Source: JAKZRT01 sp965247915 (GTDB lineage: Bacteria; Pseudomonadota; Alphaproteobacteria; Rhodobacterales; Rhodobacteraceae). From it: a stretch of 64,000 nt of DNA. The notes beneath the pieces are model-generated. The model was given only the letters and a program-made list of their open reading frames with translations. It had not been told where the DNA came from and made no database searches. The translations under genes were made by a program, and so were the position numbers. The stretch is from the NCBI GenBank assembly GCA_965247915.1, contig OZ252048.1, positions 3,844,001-3,908,000 of the forward strand, read 5' to 3'. Shown piece after piece: positions 16,336-25,489 of this stretch. Within the stretch, counting starts at the first letter, position 1. Each line of letters begins with the position of its first letter.

Positions 16336-16947
16336 TTGGCGAACCATCTATATCAGAATGATCTGCCCGACGGGCTTGACTTGGGTCCGGTCGTGGCCAT
16401 CGACACCGAAACCATGGGGCTGAACCCGGCCCGCGACCGTCTGTGCCTGGTCCAGATGTCGGGCGCCGGCGGCGACGCGCATATTGTCCAGATTGCACAG
16501 GGCCAGTCAGAGGCGCCCGTTCTGACCGCCATGCTTGGCGACCCGGCAACCCTGAAACTCTTTCATTTCGCCCGCTTTGACATCGCGGCGCTCTATAGTG
16601 CTTTTGGGGTGATGGCAGCACCGGTCTATTGCACAAAAATCGCCTCGAAACTGGTCCGCACCTACACCGACCGGCATGGGCTGAAGAATCTGACCCAAGA
16701 ACTGTTGGACATCGAACTTTCCAAGGCACAGCAATCCAGCGATTGGGGCGCGCCGAGCCTAAGCAAAGCCCAGCTGAGCTATGCCGCCTCAGATGTCGCA
16801 CATTTGCATGCGATAAAGGCAACGCTTGACGAAATGTTGGCGCGCGAGGGACGCACCGATCTTGCGCAGGCGTGTTTCGACTTTCTTCCGGCGCGCGCCC
16901 GGCTTGACCTGGCGGGGTGGCCCGATCACGACATTTTCGCGCATTGA
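16336..16947 (+). CDS. rnd: Ribonuclease D-type 3'-5' exonuclease
   Basis: 203 residues, the short alphaproteobacterial form with the DEDD exonuclease domain only (no HRDC). D23 and E25 lie in VAIDTETMGL, the third acid in HFARFDIAALY, and the fourth in the YAASDVAHLH block with its Tyr. It trims RNA 3' ends. The start is a TTG with AAGG 6 nt upstream; this gives the usual N-terminus MANHLYQNDLPDGLDLG. The ribosome site is in a strong hairpin. It heads the kdsD-lptCAB run, 9 nt before kdsD. Confidence 0.9.
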   Translation: MANHLYQNDLPDGLDLGPVVAIDTETMGLNPARDRLCLVQMSGAGGDAHIVQIAQGQSEAPVLTAMLGDPATLKLFHFARFDIAALYSAFGVMAAPVYCTKIASKLVRTYTDRHGLKNLTQELLDIELSKAQQSSDWGAPSLSKAQLSYAASDVAHLHAIKATLDEMLAREGRTDLAQACFDFLPARARLDLAGWPDHDIFAH

Positions 16948-16956
16948 GGGTCCGAT

Positions 16957-17934
16957 TTGAAAGACCAGCAAACCAACGCATTTCTTTCCGACGGTCGCGA
17001 GGTCGTCCGGATCGAAGCGCAGGCGCTCGCCACGCTTGCCGACGCGCTGGATGACAGCTTTTCGCGTGCTGTCGGTCTTATGTTGCGGGCCAAGGGTCGG
17101 GTCATCGTCTGCGGCATGGGCAAATCCGGGCACATCGCCCGAAAAATTGCCGCAACGCTCGCGTCAACCGGAACCCCGGCGCAATTTGTTCATCCCGCCG
17201 AAGCCAGCCATGGCGATCTCGGCATGATGACCTCAGGAGACGTGGCCGTGGTCTTGTCAAACTCAGGTGAGACGCCCGAGCTGGCCGATGTTATCGCACA
17301 CACGCGGCGCTTTGAGATTCCCCTGATCGGGGTGGCCTCGGACCCGCGATCGACACTTATGCGGCAGGCGGACGTGGCGATTGTCTTGCCGCCGGCACAA
17401 GAAGCCTGCGGGACCGGCGTGGTGCCGACAACGACCACGACCATGACCCTGGCCCTGGGCGACGCTTTGGCCGTGGCGTTGATGAAACACCGCCATTTTA
17501 CCCCCGACAACTTTCGCGACATCCACCCCGGCGGTAAGCTGGGCGCGCGTCTGTCCAAGGTCAGCGATCTGATGCATTCCGGCGACGAATTGCCCCTTGT
17601 CGGCCTCGAAACACCCATGGACGAGGCGCTCATTGTGATGACCCAGAAGGGCTTTGGCGTTGTCGGGGTCACCGATGCTGACGGCGCGCTGACGGGTATC
17701 ATCACCGATGGCGATCTGCGGCGGCATATGAAAGGGCTTCTGGGCCGCCGGGCCGGTGAGGTTATGACCGCAGACCCGCGCACCGTTGCGCCCGGCGCCT
17801 TGGCGGAAAAGGCGACGGCGCAAATGTCATTGCACAAGCCGCGCGTAACCTGCCTTTTTGTTGTGCCCGAGGGCCAGACGCGGGCCACCGGTTTGATCCA
17901 CATCCACGACTGCCTTCGCGCCGGGATCGCTTGA
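16957..17934 (+). CDS. kdsD: Arabinose-5-phosphate isomerase
   Basis: 325 residues: SIS sugar-isomerase domain (about 35-185; GMGKSGHIARKIAATLASTG, SHGDLGMM and SNSGETPE blocks) and two CBS domains (about 205-325). It converts ribulose-5-phosphate to arabinose-5-phosphate, the first step to KDO. TTG start with GAGGG 6 nt upstream. It is followed within 3 nt by lptC, giving a lipopolysaccharide synthesis and transport cluster; kdsB lies 10 kb away in this window. Confidence 0.93.
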   Translation: MKDQQTNAFLSDGREVVRIEAQALATLADALDDSFSRAVGLMLRAKGRVIVCGMGKSGHIARKIAATLASTGTPAQFVHPAEASHGDLGMMTSGDVAVVLSNSGETPELADVIAHTRRFEIPLIGVASDPRSTLMRQADVAIVLPPAQEACGTGVVPTTTTTMTLALGDALAVALMKHRHFTPDNFRDIHPGGKLGARLSKVSDLMHSGDELPLVGLETPMDEALIVMTQKGFGVVGVTDADGALTGIITDGDLRRHMKGLLGRRAGEVMTADPRTVAPGALAEKATAQMSLHKPRVTCLFVVPEGQTRATGLIHIHDCLRAGIA

Positions 17935-17937
17935 GCC

Positions 17938-18543
17938 GTGGCCGCCGCCGACGCCTATTCGCGGTGGGTCCTGTTCGCCAAGATCGCGTTGCCGATGGCG
18001 GCGCTGGCGATCCTGTCCACGCTTTTTTTGTTTTCCGGCGGAATTGATCCCGAGGCGGGCATTCCTTTCGCCGAAGTCGATGTCGAGGAAATTGCCCGCG
18101 AACAGCGCCTGACCAACGCGCGATTTGGCGCCGTGACCGAAGATGGCGCAGCGATTGCGCTAGCCGCGCGCGAGGCCCGCCCCGACCCCGACGACGTCAA
18201 TATTTTCCGCGCCACCGAAATCTCTGGATCCATCGATCTGCCCAGCGGTGCGCAGATCGTGCTCGTGTCGGGCGGCGCGCTGATCGACCTGAATGCACAG
18301 ACTGCCGGACTGACCGAAAATGTGCGGGTGACGTCGACCACCGGTCTTTACGTGGCTGCCGATCAAATGCTTGCCGATCTCGGCTTGGCCGAGCTCACTT
18401 CCGACGGTCCGGTCAGGGTCGAAACGCCTTTCGGAAAACTCGAAGCCGGCAATATGCTGCTGGTCCGTGGCACCGAAGCCGATCAGGTCTATCGGCTGGT
18501 TTTCAACAGAAGGGTGAAGCTGCTATACCGCCCCCAAGAATAG
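17938..18543 (+). CDS. lptC: LPS export protein LptC
   Basis: 201 residues. One N-terminal membrane anchor (about 10-33) is followed by a periplasmic beta-jellyroll with the LptC pattern (RLTNARFGAVTEDG, TSTTGLYVAADQ). GTG start 3 nt after the kdsD stop. LptC hands LPS from the inner-membrane ABC pump (LptBFG) to LptA. Identity rests on position between kdsD and lptA and on overall pattern, because the family is poorly conserved. Confidence 0.88.
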   Translation: MAAADAYSRWVLFAKIALPMAALAILSTLFLFSGGIDPEAGIPFAEVDVEEIAREQRLTNARFGAVTEDGAAIALAAREARPDPDDVNIFRATEISGSIDLPSGAQIVLVSGGALIDLNAQTAGLTENVRVTSTTGLYVAADQMLADLGLAELTSDGPVRVETPFGKLEAGNMLLVRGTEADQVYRLVFNRRVKLLYRPQE

Positions 18544-18553
18544 GAGCCGCACG

Positions 18554-19051
18554 GTGTCGCGTTTTACGTTTGCGTTGATTTTTGCAATCTCTTTGCCGCT
18601 TGCCGCGCTGGCGCAGGGTACCGGCGTGGCCCTTGGCGGGTTTGGCTATGACGCAGCACTTCCGGTCGAGATCACTGCTGACAGCCTCGATGTGAACCAG
18701 GCCGACGGCACCGCGACATTCGCCGGCAATGTTCTGATCGGACAGGGCGACATGCGGCTTTCGGCTGAAACCGTGATCGTCGAATATGGCGAAGGCGACG
18801 ACGGCAAGACGCGGATCACACGGCTGCTTGCCTCGGGCGGGGTCACACTGGTGAGCGCGGACGAGGCCGCCGAGGCCGCCGAGGCCGTTTATGATGTGGC
18901 CCGAGGGGTGGTTTCGCTGGCTGGAAACGTTCTGGTCACTCAGGGCCCCGCCGCCATAAGCGGTGATAGGCTGGTGGTAAATCTGGAAACCGGAAGCGGG
19001 TCGATCGAGGGAAACGTCCGCACCGTGTTGAACGCGGGCGGTGATCAATGA
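18554..19051 (+). CDS. lptA: LPS transport periplasmic protein LptA
   Basis: 165 residues with an N-terminal signal peptide (cleavage about ALAQG) and an OstA-like beta-jellyroll (VEITADSLDVNQADGTATF, GNVLIGQGDMRL). GTG start with TAGGAG about 8 nt upstream. It forms the periplasmic bridge that carries LPS to the outer membrane. The stop overlaps lptB (ATGA). Confidence 0.92.
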   Translation: MSRFTFALIFAISLPLAALAQGTGVALGGFGYDAALPVEITADSLDVNQADGTATFAGNVLIGQGDMRLSAETVIVEYGEGDDGKTRITRLLASGGVTLVSADEAAEAAEAVYDVARGVVSLAGNVLVTQGPAAISGDRLVVNLETGSGSIEGNVRTVLNAGGDQ

Positions 19052-19812
19052 CCACGGATATTCCGGAATTTCAGGTCACCGAATTGCGCGCAGGCCTCGA
19101 GGTTCGGCATCTGCGCAAAAGTTACCGGCGGCGCGCGGTCATCCGCGACTTTTCAATGCACGTCCGCCAGGGCGAGGCGATTGCGCTTTTGGGTCCGAAC
19201 GGGTCGGGCAAAACTACCAGTTTTTATATGATCGCCGGTCTCATACCCGCCGATGCGGGTCAGATATTTATCGAAGGCCGCGACATTACCGCCCTGCCCA
19301 TGTACCGGCGCGCCAAGCTGGGGATCGGGTATTTGCCCCAGGAAGTATCCATTTTTCGGGGTCTGTCGGTCGAAGACAACATCCTGGCCATCCTCGAAAT
19401 AGCCCAGCGCGATCGCCACAAACGCCGCGAACGCCTGGAAGAGTTGCTGAGCGAATTTTGGATCGAGCATCTGCGCCGCGCGCCGGCAATGGCGCTGTCG
19501 GGCGGCGAACGGCGGCGGGTCGAGATTGCCCGCGCCCTGGCGGCCGACCCGCGTTATCTGCTGCTTGATGAACCCTTTGCCGGTGTTGATCCGATTTCGG
19601 TCAACGAGATTCGCGCCCTTGTGGCCGACCTGAAAAAGCGTGGCATCGGTGTGTTGGTCACCGATCATAACGTGCGCGAAACCCTGGAAATCGTCGACCG
19701 CGCTTATATCCTGCATGATGGCAAGGTTTTGATGAGCGGCACCGCCGACGAAGTTGTGGCCGACGAAAACGTCCGCCGCGTCTATCTGGGCCAGAACTTC
19801 AAAATCGGCTGA
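19048..19812 (+). CDS. lptB: LPS export ABC ATPase LptB
   Basis: 254 residues. Walker A GPNGSGKTTSFY (about 49-60), Q-loop LPQEVSIF, signature LSGGERRR, Walker B YLLLDEPFAGVDP and H-switch TDHNVRET. It powers LPS extraction with LptFG (elsewhere). Four-base overlap with lptA. In many proteobacteria rpoN follows; here hpf follows after 282 nt. Confidence 0.95.
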   Translation: MTTDIPEFQVTELRAGLEVRHLRKSYRRRAVIRDFSMHVRQGEAIALLGPNGSGKTTSFYMIAGLIPADAGQIFIEGRDITALPMYRRAKLGIGYLPQEVSIFRGLSVEDNILAILEIAQRDRHKRRERLEELLSEFWIEHLRRAPAMALSGGERRRVEIARALAADPRYLLLDEPFAGVDPISVNEIRALVADLKKRGIGVLVTDHNVRETLEIVDRAYILHDGKVLMSGTADEVVADENVRRVYLGQNFKIG

Positions 19813-19822
19813 GTCGCAAACC

Positions 19823-19837
19823 TTAACCAAAGATTAC
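19823..19837 (+). promoter_or_regulatory. CtrA-like site in the lptB-hpf gap
   Basis: TTAA-CCAAAGA-TTAC matches the alphaproteobacterial CtrA box (TTAA-N7-TTAA) with one mismatch. The 19813-20094 gap contains no gene; a TTGACA at about 19899 could be a -35 element, without a convincing -10. Confidence 0.25.
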
Positions 19838-20094
19838 CCCTTTTTCCGTGGGCTTTTTGCTTACGATCAAGGGTTTACCAGAATCTTGGGGGACCCCATT
19901 GACAGCGGGGCCGTTCAAGCCGCCAAATAGGGGCAATGCACCACCATGAAATCATCGAACCTCGCCGCGCCGATCCGGGCGCGCCCTTGGTGAGACTCCC
20001 GGGGATGGGGCGAATGGCAGGTATTTATCCAGTAAAAGCAACGATTTTGGCGATTTGACCGCCGCTTCGTCGCGCGCGCAGTTCAGGAGTTCAG

Positions 20095-20670
20095 ATGCGG
20101 TATCAGATCACCGGCAAACAAATTGACATCGGCAACGCGCTGCAAACCCATGTTCAGGCTGAAATGGCCTCGGTTTTTGACAAATACGCCGGACGGCCCA
20201 CGGATGCGCAAGTGGTGTTTTCGCGCGACGGTCACGAGTTTGTCTGCGAATCAATCGTGCATCTTTCGACCGGCCTGAATGCCCAGGCGCGTGCCCATGA
20301 TAACGAAATCTACGCTGCATTCGACAATTGTGCCGCAAAGCTGGACAAACAACTTCGCCGCTACAAGCGTAGATTAAAGGATCATCACCGCCAACGTTTA
20401 CAACCAGTTGAAATAAGCGCCGCTTCGACCTATATCCTTGCCCCAAATGACGCGACGGACGGTCCCGAGCCGGAAACGCTCCAGCCGATCATCATCGCCG
20501 AGATGGAGACCAACATACCGGCCTTGTCCGTGGGCGAGGCGGTGATGCAGATGGAACTTGCAGGCGCACCTGTTTTGGTGTTTCGCAATGAAGGAAGCCA
20601 AGGGGTCAATGTCGTGTACCGGCGCAATGATGGAAACGTCGGATGGATCGACCCCTCGAATTCTGAGTAA
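20095..20670 (+). CDS. hpf: Ribosome hibernation-promoting factor, long form
   Basis: 191 residues: N-terminal S30AE/YfiA domain (about 1-100, MRYQITGKQIDIGNALQTHV) and the C-terminal dimerisation domain typical of long HPF (about 130-188, SVGEAVMQMELAGAPVLVFRN). It binds the 30S decoding centre and pairs ribosomes into 100S dimers in starved cells. Ribosome site CAGGAG. ptsN follows 38 nt downstream, the conserved hpf-ptsN pair. Confidence 0.93.
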   Translation: MRYQITGKQIDIGNALQTHVQAEMASVFDKYAGRPTDAQVVFSRDGHEFVCESIVHLSTGLNAQARAHDNEIYAAFDNCAAKLDKQLRRYKRRLKDHHRQRLQPVEISAASTYILAPNDATDGPEPETLQPIIIAEMETNIPALSVGEAVMQMELAGAPVLVFRNEGSQGVNVVYRRNDGNVGWIDPSNSE

Positions 20671-20708
20671 CAACCGGCCGTCACAGGCACTGGCAGGGAA
20701 AACCAAAA

Positions 20709-21173
20709 ATGGACTTTGCACATATCCTCAAGCCGGATGCGGTTAAGGTCGTCAGTTCTTATTCCAGCAAAAAGCGCCTGTTCATGGACCTGGGTGCGAC
20801 GGCTGCTGACGTCTATGGCCTGAACGCCGCGGAAGTGACCAACGCGCTTTTGGAACGCGAATCGCTTGGCTCCACCGGTGTCGGGCACGGGATCGCGCTG
20901 CCCCACGCGCGGCTGCGCGGACTGGATGCCATCGTCAGCATTTTTCTGAAGGTCGAAAAGCCCAGCGAATTTTCATCCGTGGACCGCCAGCCCGTCGATC
21001 TGGTCTATTGCCTGCTGGCCCCCCTACAGGCAGGCGTCGAGCATCTCAAGGCGCTGGCGCTGGTGTCGCGCACCTTGCGCGATCCGGGCGTTTGTTCGAA
21101 ATTACGGGCCAATGCCGAACCGACGACGCTGCACGCGATCTTTACCGAAACGCGCGGATCAAAAGCGGCTTAG
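20709..21173 (+). CDS. ptsN: Nitrogen-regulatory PTS EIIA protein
   Basis: 154 residues, PTS EIIA type 2 fold. The phosphorylated histidine is H66 in GHGIALPHARL. It is the end acceptor of the PTS-Ntr phosphorelay and tunes potassium, nitrogen and stress responses. Its stop overlaps the stop of the convergent sulfotransferase gene by 4 nt. Confidence 0.93.
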   Translation: MDFAHILKPDAVKVVSSYSSKKRLFMDLGATAADVYGLNAAEVTNALLERESLGSTGVGHGIALPHARLRGLDAIVSIFLKVEKPSEFSSVDRQPVDLVYCLLAPLQAGVEHLKALALVSRTLRDPGVCSKLRANAEPTTLHAIFTETRGSKAA

Positions 21174-22513
21174 AGCATCGGGCCCGGCCAGTCCCCAAAC
21201 CCGAACATCACATAGTCGCGCCGGTATACCCGCCGGACAAGCGCTTCGAGCTTGGCGTCATAGACCCCGGCCAATGGCGGCGCATCGGTCTCTTTGGGCA
21301 GTGTCAACACGGGCGCCTCAGTACCACAGGCCGCGGCAAGTGCTGCCAACGTGTCCGCCGCTGCCTCTTCGCGGATAATCAGGTCGGGGCGCATGAACCG
21401 CCCCATGCCTTCGAGAAAGCGCAGGAAGCCCTCGAAAGCATCGCGCAGGTCGCGCAATTTTTTCCCCTTTGCGGGCAGGGCAACCCGATAGTCGCGGGCC
21501 AGAATTTCGCGAATGGCCCCGAAGGTTTCGGGGCTGTCGGCAAGGATATACCGGGTGAACCCGGCGTAAGCGCGGGCCAGCGGGTGGCGCAAAACCGTGA
21601 ACGCCCGGTGCCCGGGAGTTTCGCGCAACCATTTTCTCAGCGTCTTTTGCGTGAAATTCGACACTGGGGCAGCACCATCCAGAGACCGTAGCCAGCTAGT
21701 GACCTCATCCACCGGTCCGCCCTGGACGGGCAGATAGATCAGCGGAGATTTCGCGGCCGCCACAAAACCGGGCACCGCCGGGCCCCTTGCCGGCTTAAAA
21801 TTCGGAGCCTTGCCGAGGTCAAGCCAATCGAAACTTGCAAGCGCCCTTCGCATCGCCTCAAAGTTCGTCACTTTGTCGGCCATGCGCCCGGGGTTTTGCT
21901 TTTTGATGCCGCGTGGCAACGCCTTGAGCCGCGCATCGACACCCAGAAACCCGGCCAGCCCATTGATGACCCCGGCCCGCTGAATATCGTCGTAAGTCAC
22001 CGCAAATGCCGCTTGGCCGGCGTCCTGCAGCCCGGCCCGCAGGTCTGCCTGAAACTCGGACCGTTCGGACAGATAGGTCTGGAACTCGGCCATCTCGAAG
22101 CCAACCCGCGCATCTTTGCGGTCTTTTCCGTCCGACAATCGCCATTGGTTGGTTTTGGCGGCGATCTTGCGCGATATGAATGCGTCCAGCGGATTGCGGG
22201 TCAGGATAATCTTGGCGCATTTGGAATCGCGCAATACATAATCCTTGATGCGCGGATCGTGGTCGTGAAAAAACCGAAAACCTGGCAGGGCTCGATCTGC
22301 GTGGCGCATTGCGGTCAACAGGCTGATCGGGTCGGCATCGCGGCCAGCCAGCGTCACGCCAAAGCCCCGGTCCTTGCCCGGTTGCCCGACAAAGTGATGG
22401 TTGAACAATTCGCCGTGGCTGGAAACGCCGTCAAGCGCGTTCAGGCTGACCTCGAGCAGGTTCGACCCGGTCCGCATTTCGGCGAAAACGACAAAATAAT
22501 CGAACCTCGCCAT
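21170..22513 (-). CDS. NodH-like sulfotransferase, two-part
   Basis: 447 residues. The N-terminal half has both PAPS-binding motifs: the 5' loop AEMRTGSNLL (11-20) and the 3' segment KIILTRNPLDAFIS (101-114). The second half (about 250-447) has another 3'-like segment, FTVLRHPLARAYAGF (305-319), but no obvious 5' loop. It probably sulfates a surface sugar or lipid with PAPS. It is the last gene of a minus-strand glycan block, and cysQ in the same block would clear the product PAP. Similar proteins are labelled NodH in roseobacters as I recall. The acceptor is unknown. Confidence 0.82.
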   Translation of the reverse strand: MARFDYFVVFAEMRTGSNLLEVSLNALDGVSSHGELFNHHFVGQPGKDRGFGVTLAGRDADPISLLTAMRHADRALPGFRFFHDHDPRIKDYVLRDSKCAKIILTRNPLDAFISRKIAAKTNQWRLSDGKDRKDARVGFEMAEFQTYLSERSEFQADLRAGLQDAGQAAFAVTYDDIQRAGVINGLAGFLGVDARLKALPRGIKKQNPGRMADKVTNFEAMRRALASFDWLDLGKAPNFKPARGPAVPGFVAAAKSPLIYLPVQGGPVDEVTSWLRSLDGAAPVSNFTQKTLRKWLRETPGHRAFTVLRHPLARAYAGFTRYILADSPETFGAIREILARDYRVALPAKGKKLRDLRDAFEGFLRFLEGMGRFMRPDLIIREEAAADTLAALAAACGTEAPVLTLPKETDAPPLAGVYDAKLEALVRRVYRRDYVMFGFGDWPGPML

Positions 22514-22536
22514 GCCTTGTTGCCAAACCTTGTGTC

Positions 22537-24234
22537 CTAGTGGGCGGCGCGAACATTGCCGACCGACCGTTCACGATTACCCGCGCTCGGCCGGGCCGGA
22601 AAATTCCCGGCAAGATAGGGTTGGATGCCGGCATTCCGCAAGCGCTGCAGGAACGCCCCAAGCCCGTCGAGGTTGGTCAGACGCGGTGCCTCGCCAAAAT
22701 AAGCTCCGCCCGGTGGCGATGCCTCGTCAATGATTTCCTGCAAAGGCTGGATCGGGCTGGTCAGATAGCCTGCAAGCGTTTCGATCCGCACCCGTGCCTG
22801 GGCCCACGGCGCGCGCAGCACGTCGATTTGGGCCGCCTCGCGCCGCTGCAGCTGCGCCGCCTCGCGCCGGAGGGCCGCGAAGGGTTGATCCGATCGGAAA
22901 AGCGCAATCGTCCAGGCCCCGGTGATGACCGAAATCTGGGCATTCGGATCGCGCGCCATGAAAAGCCATGCATCCAGACCGTCGCGCGCCGTGTACTGAA
23001 AGTATTGCCTTTCGCCGCGCGTATTCCATACTAGGTTGCGCAGAAAACCAGGCTCGTCGTAATCCCTTAGCGCCACTGCAGTGGTCAGCCCGCCCTTGAA
23101 ATTCGTCGCGCCCCCCGCAAATTCGATCCGGTCCGGGTTTAACAGCCGCCCGTGTGCCGGCGTCCCTGTGGCCCGCGTCAACCATTGCTCAAAACCGTCA
23201 AGAACCTGCGCGTATCCCTGAAACACCGAATACGGCCATGCCGTCTGAACCGCCTTGCTTTCGTCGCGGGGATACCGGCTTTGCATTATCAGCCCGTGGC
23301 GCCCGTTGGTGCGCCGCTCAACGGCCTTGCAAAACAGCTGGTCGATCTTTCCCGGATTGGGTTCGGCGTTATTGGTCACGAGCGGGCTGTTGGATAAAAA
23401 ACTTTGGTACAGACGGTCGGCCTTGGGCCAGATCTTGCGGGCAAAGAAACAGTCGGACCTGCGCAGCAACTCGAGATGATCGTAATAAAAAATGTGGGGG
23501 CGGCCCTGAAAATCAAACTTCGACAGGGTCAGCGACCGGCTTTCGATCGACGTCGAATGCAGCCGCACCAGGGTCTGGAAATAGGCCTCGTCAGGGATCC
23601 ACAAAGACCGGAAATATCGCTGGTACGCGCGCCGTTGCGGATCGGTGAGTATTTTGGTCAGCGTGTCGCGCGTCAGGCACCACCATTGCGACCCTTGGTG
23701 CGGGGCAACCCCGGGCGGCGGCCTTCGGCGAACGCCAAGCCGGCGCTGAAGGCCAACGAACCCGTCAAAGAGCCGCCGTTGGCGCCGCCACGAAAACGGG
23801 AAATAAAGCGTGAAGCGTTCATATTCCAGACCGCCCAGCGTCCAGGGGGCATCGGCGGTCGTGACCGATTCGATAAAATCGGTGTCGGGCTGTTCTGCCA
23901 AATATCCCAAAAGCTCGGGCAAGGGCCGCAATGGCATGCACGACCCCGACGTAAGATAGACATGACCTACATCGGGAAAGTCCTTCAGCATCATCTCGGC
24001 GCCCGCTTTGCTGGCCGCGACAATCGACCAGGTTCCCCAGTCGCATTTGAAGCGCTGGCAAAAGCGCACATCCCGAAAAGCCCGCAAAATGCCCCGCAGC
24101 CGCTTTTCCTGATCTTGGGTCACACGCTTATCGACATGAATGACAATCGGGCAGCCCGCTGACGCCAGATGCCGGGCAACCTGGGCCGCCCGGTCCAGCG
24201 CCGTGTGGACCAGCATGACAAACCCCACGCTCAT
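22537..24234 (-). CDS. Core-2/I-branching-type glycosyltransferase (DUF5928-like C-terminus)
   Basis: 565 residues from ATG 24234 (MSVGFVMLVH), preceded by AAGGGC; the frame is open 69 nt further but without a suitable ribosome site. The N-terminal 260 residues resemble the beta-1,6-N-acetylglucosaminyltransferase family (PF02485): HVDKRV, YLTSGSCMPLRPL and QWWCLTRDTL. The C-terminal part matches a domain that I recall in roseobacters as DUF5928. It probably adds a branch sugar to a capsule or exopolysaccharide. 23 nt before the sulfotransferase, so cotranscribed. Confidence 0.78.
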   Translation of the reverse strand: MSVGFVMLVHTALDRAAQVARHLASAGCPIVIHVDKRVTQDQEKRLRGILRAFRDVRFCQRFKCDWGTWSIVAASKAGAEMMLKDFPDVGHVYLTSGSCMPLRPLPELLGYLAEQPDTDFIESVTTADAPWTLGGLEYERFTLYFPFSWRRQRRLFDGFVGLQRRLGVRRRPPPGVAPHQGSQWWCLTRDTLTKILTDPQRRAYQRYFRSLWIPDEAYFQTLVRLHSTSIESRSLTLSKFDFQGRPHIFYYDHLELLRRSDCFFARKIWPKADRLYQSFLSNSPLVTNNAEPNPGKIDQLFCKAVERRTNGRHGLIMQSRYPRDESKAVQTAWPYSVFQGYAQVLDGFEQWLTRATGTPAHGRLLNPDRIEFAGGATNFKGGLTTAVALRDYDEPGFLRNLVWNTRGERQYFQYTARDGLDAWLFMARDPNAQISVITGAWTIALFRSDQPFAALRREAAQLQRREAAQIDVLRAPWAQARVRIETLAGYLTSPIQPLQEIIDEASPPGGAYFGEAPRLTNLDGLGAFLQRLRNAGIQPYLAGNFPARPSAGNRERSVGNVRAAH

Positions 24235-24278
24235 GCCCAGTTGCCCTTGGACATCAGGCCAATGATCTCGAGCTGGCG

Positions 24279-25241
24279 TCAATTGATGTAGCGTTCCGAC
24301 CACCGGGTCCAGAGATCGGGTTTATTGCGCAGCCCTGTGTGATATGCGGCGTATTCCCGGCTTGCGGCAAAGTGCTGCTGTCTTTGCAGTTCGGCCACCG
24401 CTTTTTTCTCAAACACATCCAGAAACTTGGTGTGCAACAGACACCCCGAGATTTTTTTGCCCACCTCGGCGTCATAAGTCGCGTTCAGCCCGCGCGGCAA
24501 CAGCATGTGGGTCGAGTTTACATAAGTGTAGGACCGGTGCCATTTGACCAGAGGGATCTTGTTCAGCGACGGCGCATGATAGGGGTCGTTGCCGAAAAAC
24601 GCCCTGGCGCGCGCGCCGCCCTGTATCCACAGGTTCCCGTATTTCTGATTACGCGAGATCGTGTAATTTCCGGCGTCAAACCAGTGCGCTATCTCTAGCG
24701 GGTCCTGCCCGTCGCGATAGGTGTCGCGGTTGACCGGACCCTTGGGATACATGTCCAGCAACATCGCCGAAAAAGACCGCACGCCGCCTTCATCCAGCCA
24801 ATCGGTCAGCGCCCTGATCGGGCGGCTGTCCGAGAACGGATAGACCAGAAATTCATCGGCGTCGACGGTCAGGACCCAATGCCCATGCGCATGGTTTCTG
24901 AGCACCCAATTGACCCAGTCCGTACCAAAGCGGGCGCTTTTGTAGCTCCCCTCTGCGCGCCACACCGAGACATCGTTCTGGCGCGCCAGATATCCGGCGG
25001 TTCCGTCGTTCGACCCGTTGTCGATGATCAGAAAATGCGACACGCCGCGGGCGCGGTAATAGCGCAGGAAATACGGCAGGCGGATGCGTTCGTTCCACAG
25101 GGTCGCGCACAACAGAACGTCGCCCTCACCGATCAGCTCGGTCCGGTCCTGTAAAAACGACAGCTGACGCCGCTTGCGCAAGGCCCTGATCCGCCAGCGC
25201 TTGCGTTCAAGTCGCGGTCGATACGAAGCGAGAGCGCCCAA
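24279..25241 (-). CDS. Glycosyltransferase family 2-like (PF13704 type)
   Basis: 320 residues. NERIRLPYFLRYYRARG and FLIIDNGSNDGT (about 51-82) are the nucleotide-sugar fold, and the metal-binding motif is VDADEF. No membrane segment is seen, so it acts in the cytoplasm or at the inner membrane face. It is 44 nt upstream of the branching-enzyme gene. The sugar and acceptor cannot be read from sequence. Confidence 0.8.
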   Translation of the reverse strand: MGALASYRPRLERKRWRIRALRKRRQLSFLQDRTELIGEGDVLLCATLWNERIRLPYFLRYYRARGVSHFLIIDNGSNDGTAGYLARQNDVSVWRAEGSYKSARFGTDWVNWVLRNHAHGHWVLTVDADEFLVYPFSDSRPIRALTDWLDEGGVRSFSAMLLDMYPKGPVNRDTYRDGQDPLEIAHWFDAGNYTISRNQKYGNLWIQGGARARAFFGNDPYHAPSLNKIPLVKWHRSYTYVNSTHMLLPRGLNATYDAEVGKKISGCLLHTKFLDVFEKKAVAELQRQQHFAASREYAAYHTGLRNKPDLWTRWSERYIN

Positions 25242-25489
25242 TCATTTCCCCAATCGGCAGAGTTCAGACTTGTCGTGCGCTCCGAGACCTAACCGATGAC
25301 GCTTAAAGCAAGGTTGAGTGCCTGCGCCCCGGTTGGCCCGGTGGCTTTGATGTCTGCTCTGCGTTGCCACATTTTTCCGCCCGCTGGACGGTTATGTTGA
25401 CGATACTGCGCCAGCACGGACAGGTAAACCGCGAAGCGCAATATTTTGGGGTATCTGCGGGCCAGGCTACTATCTGTCGACAATCCACA

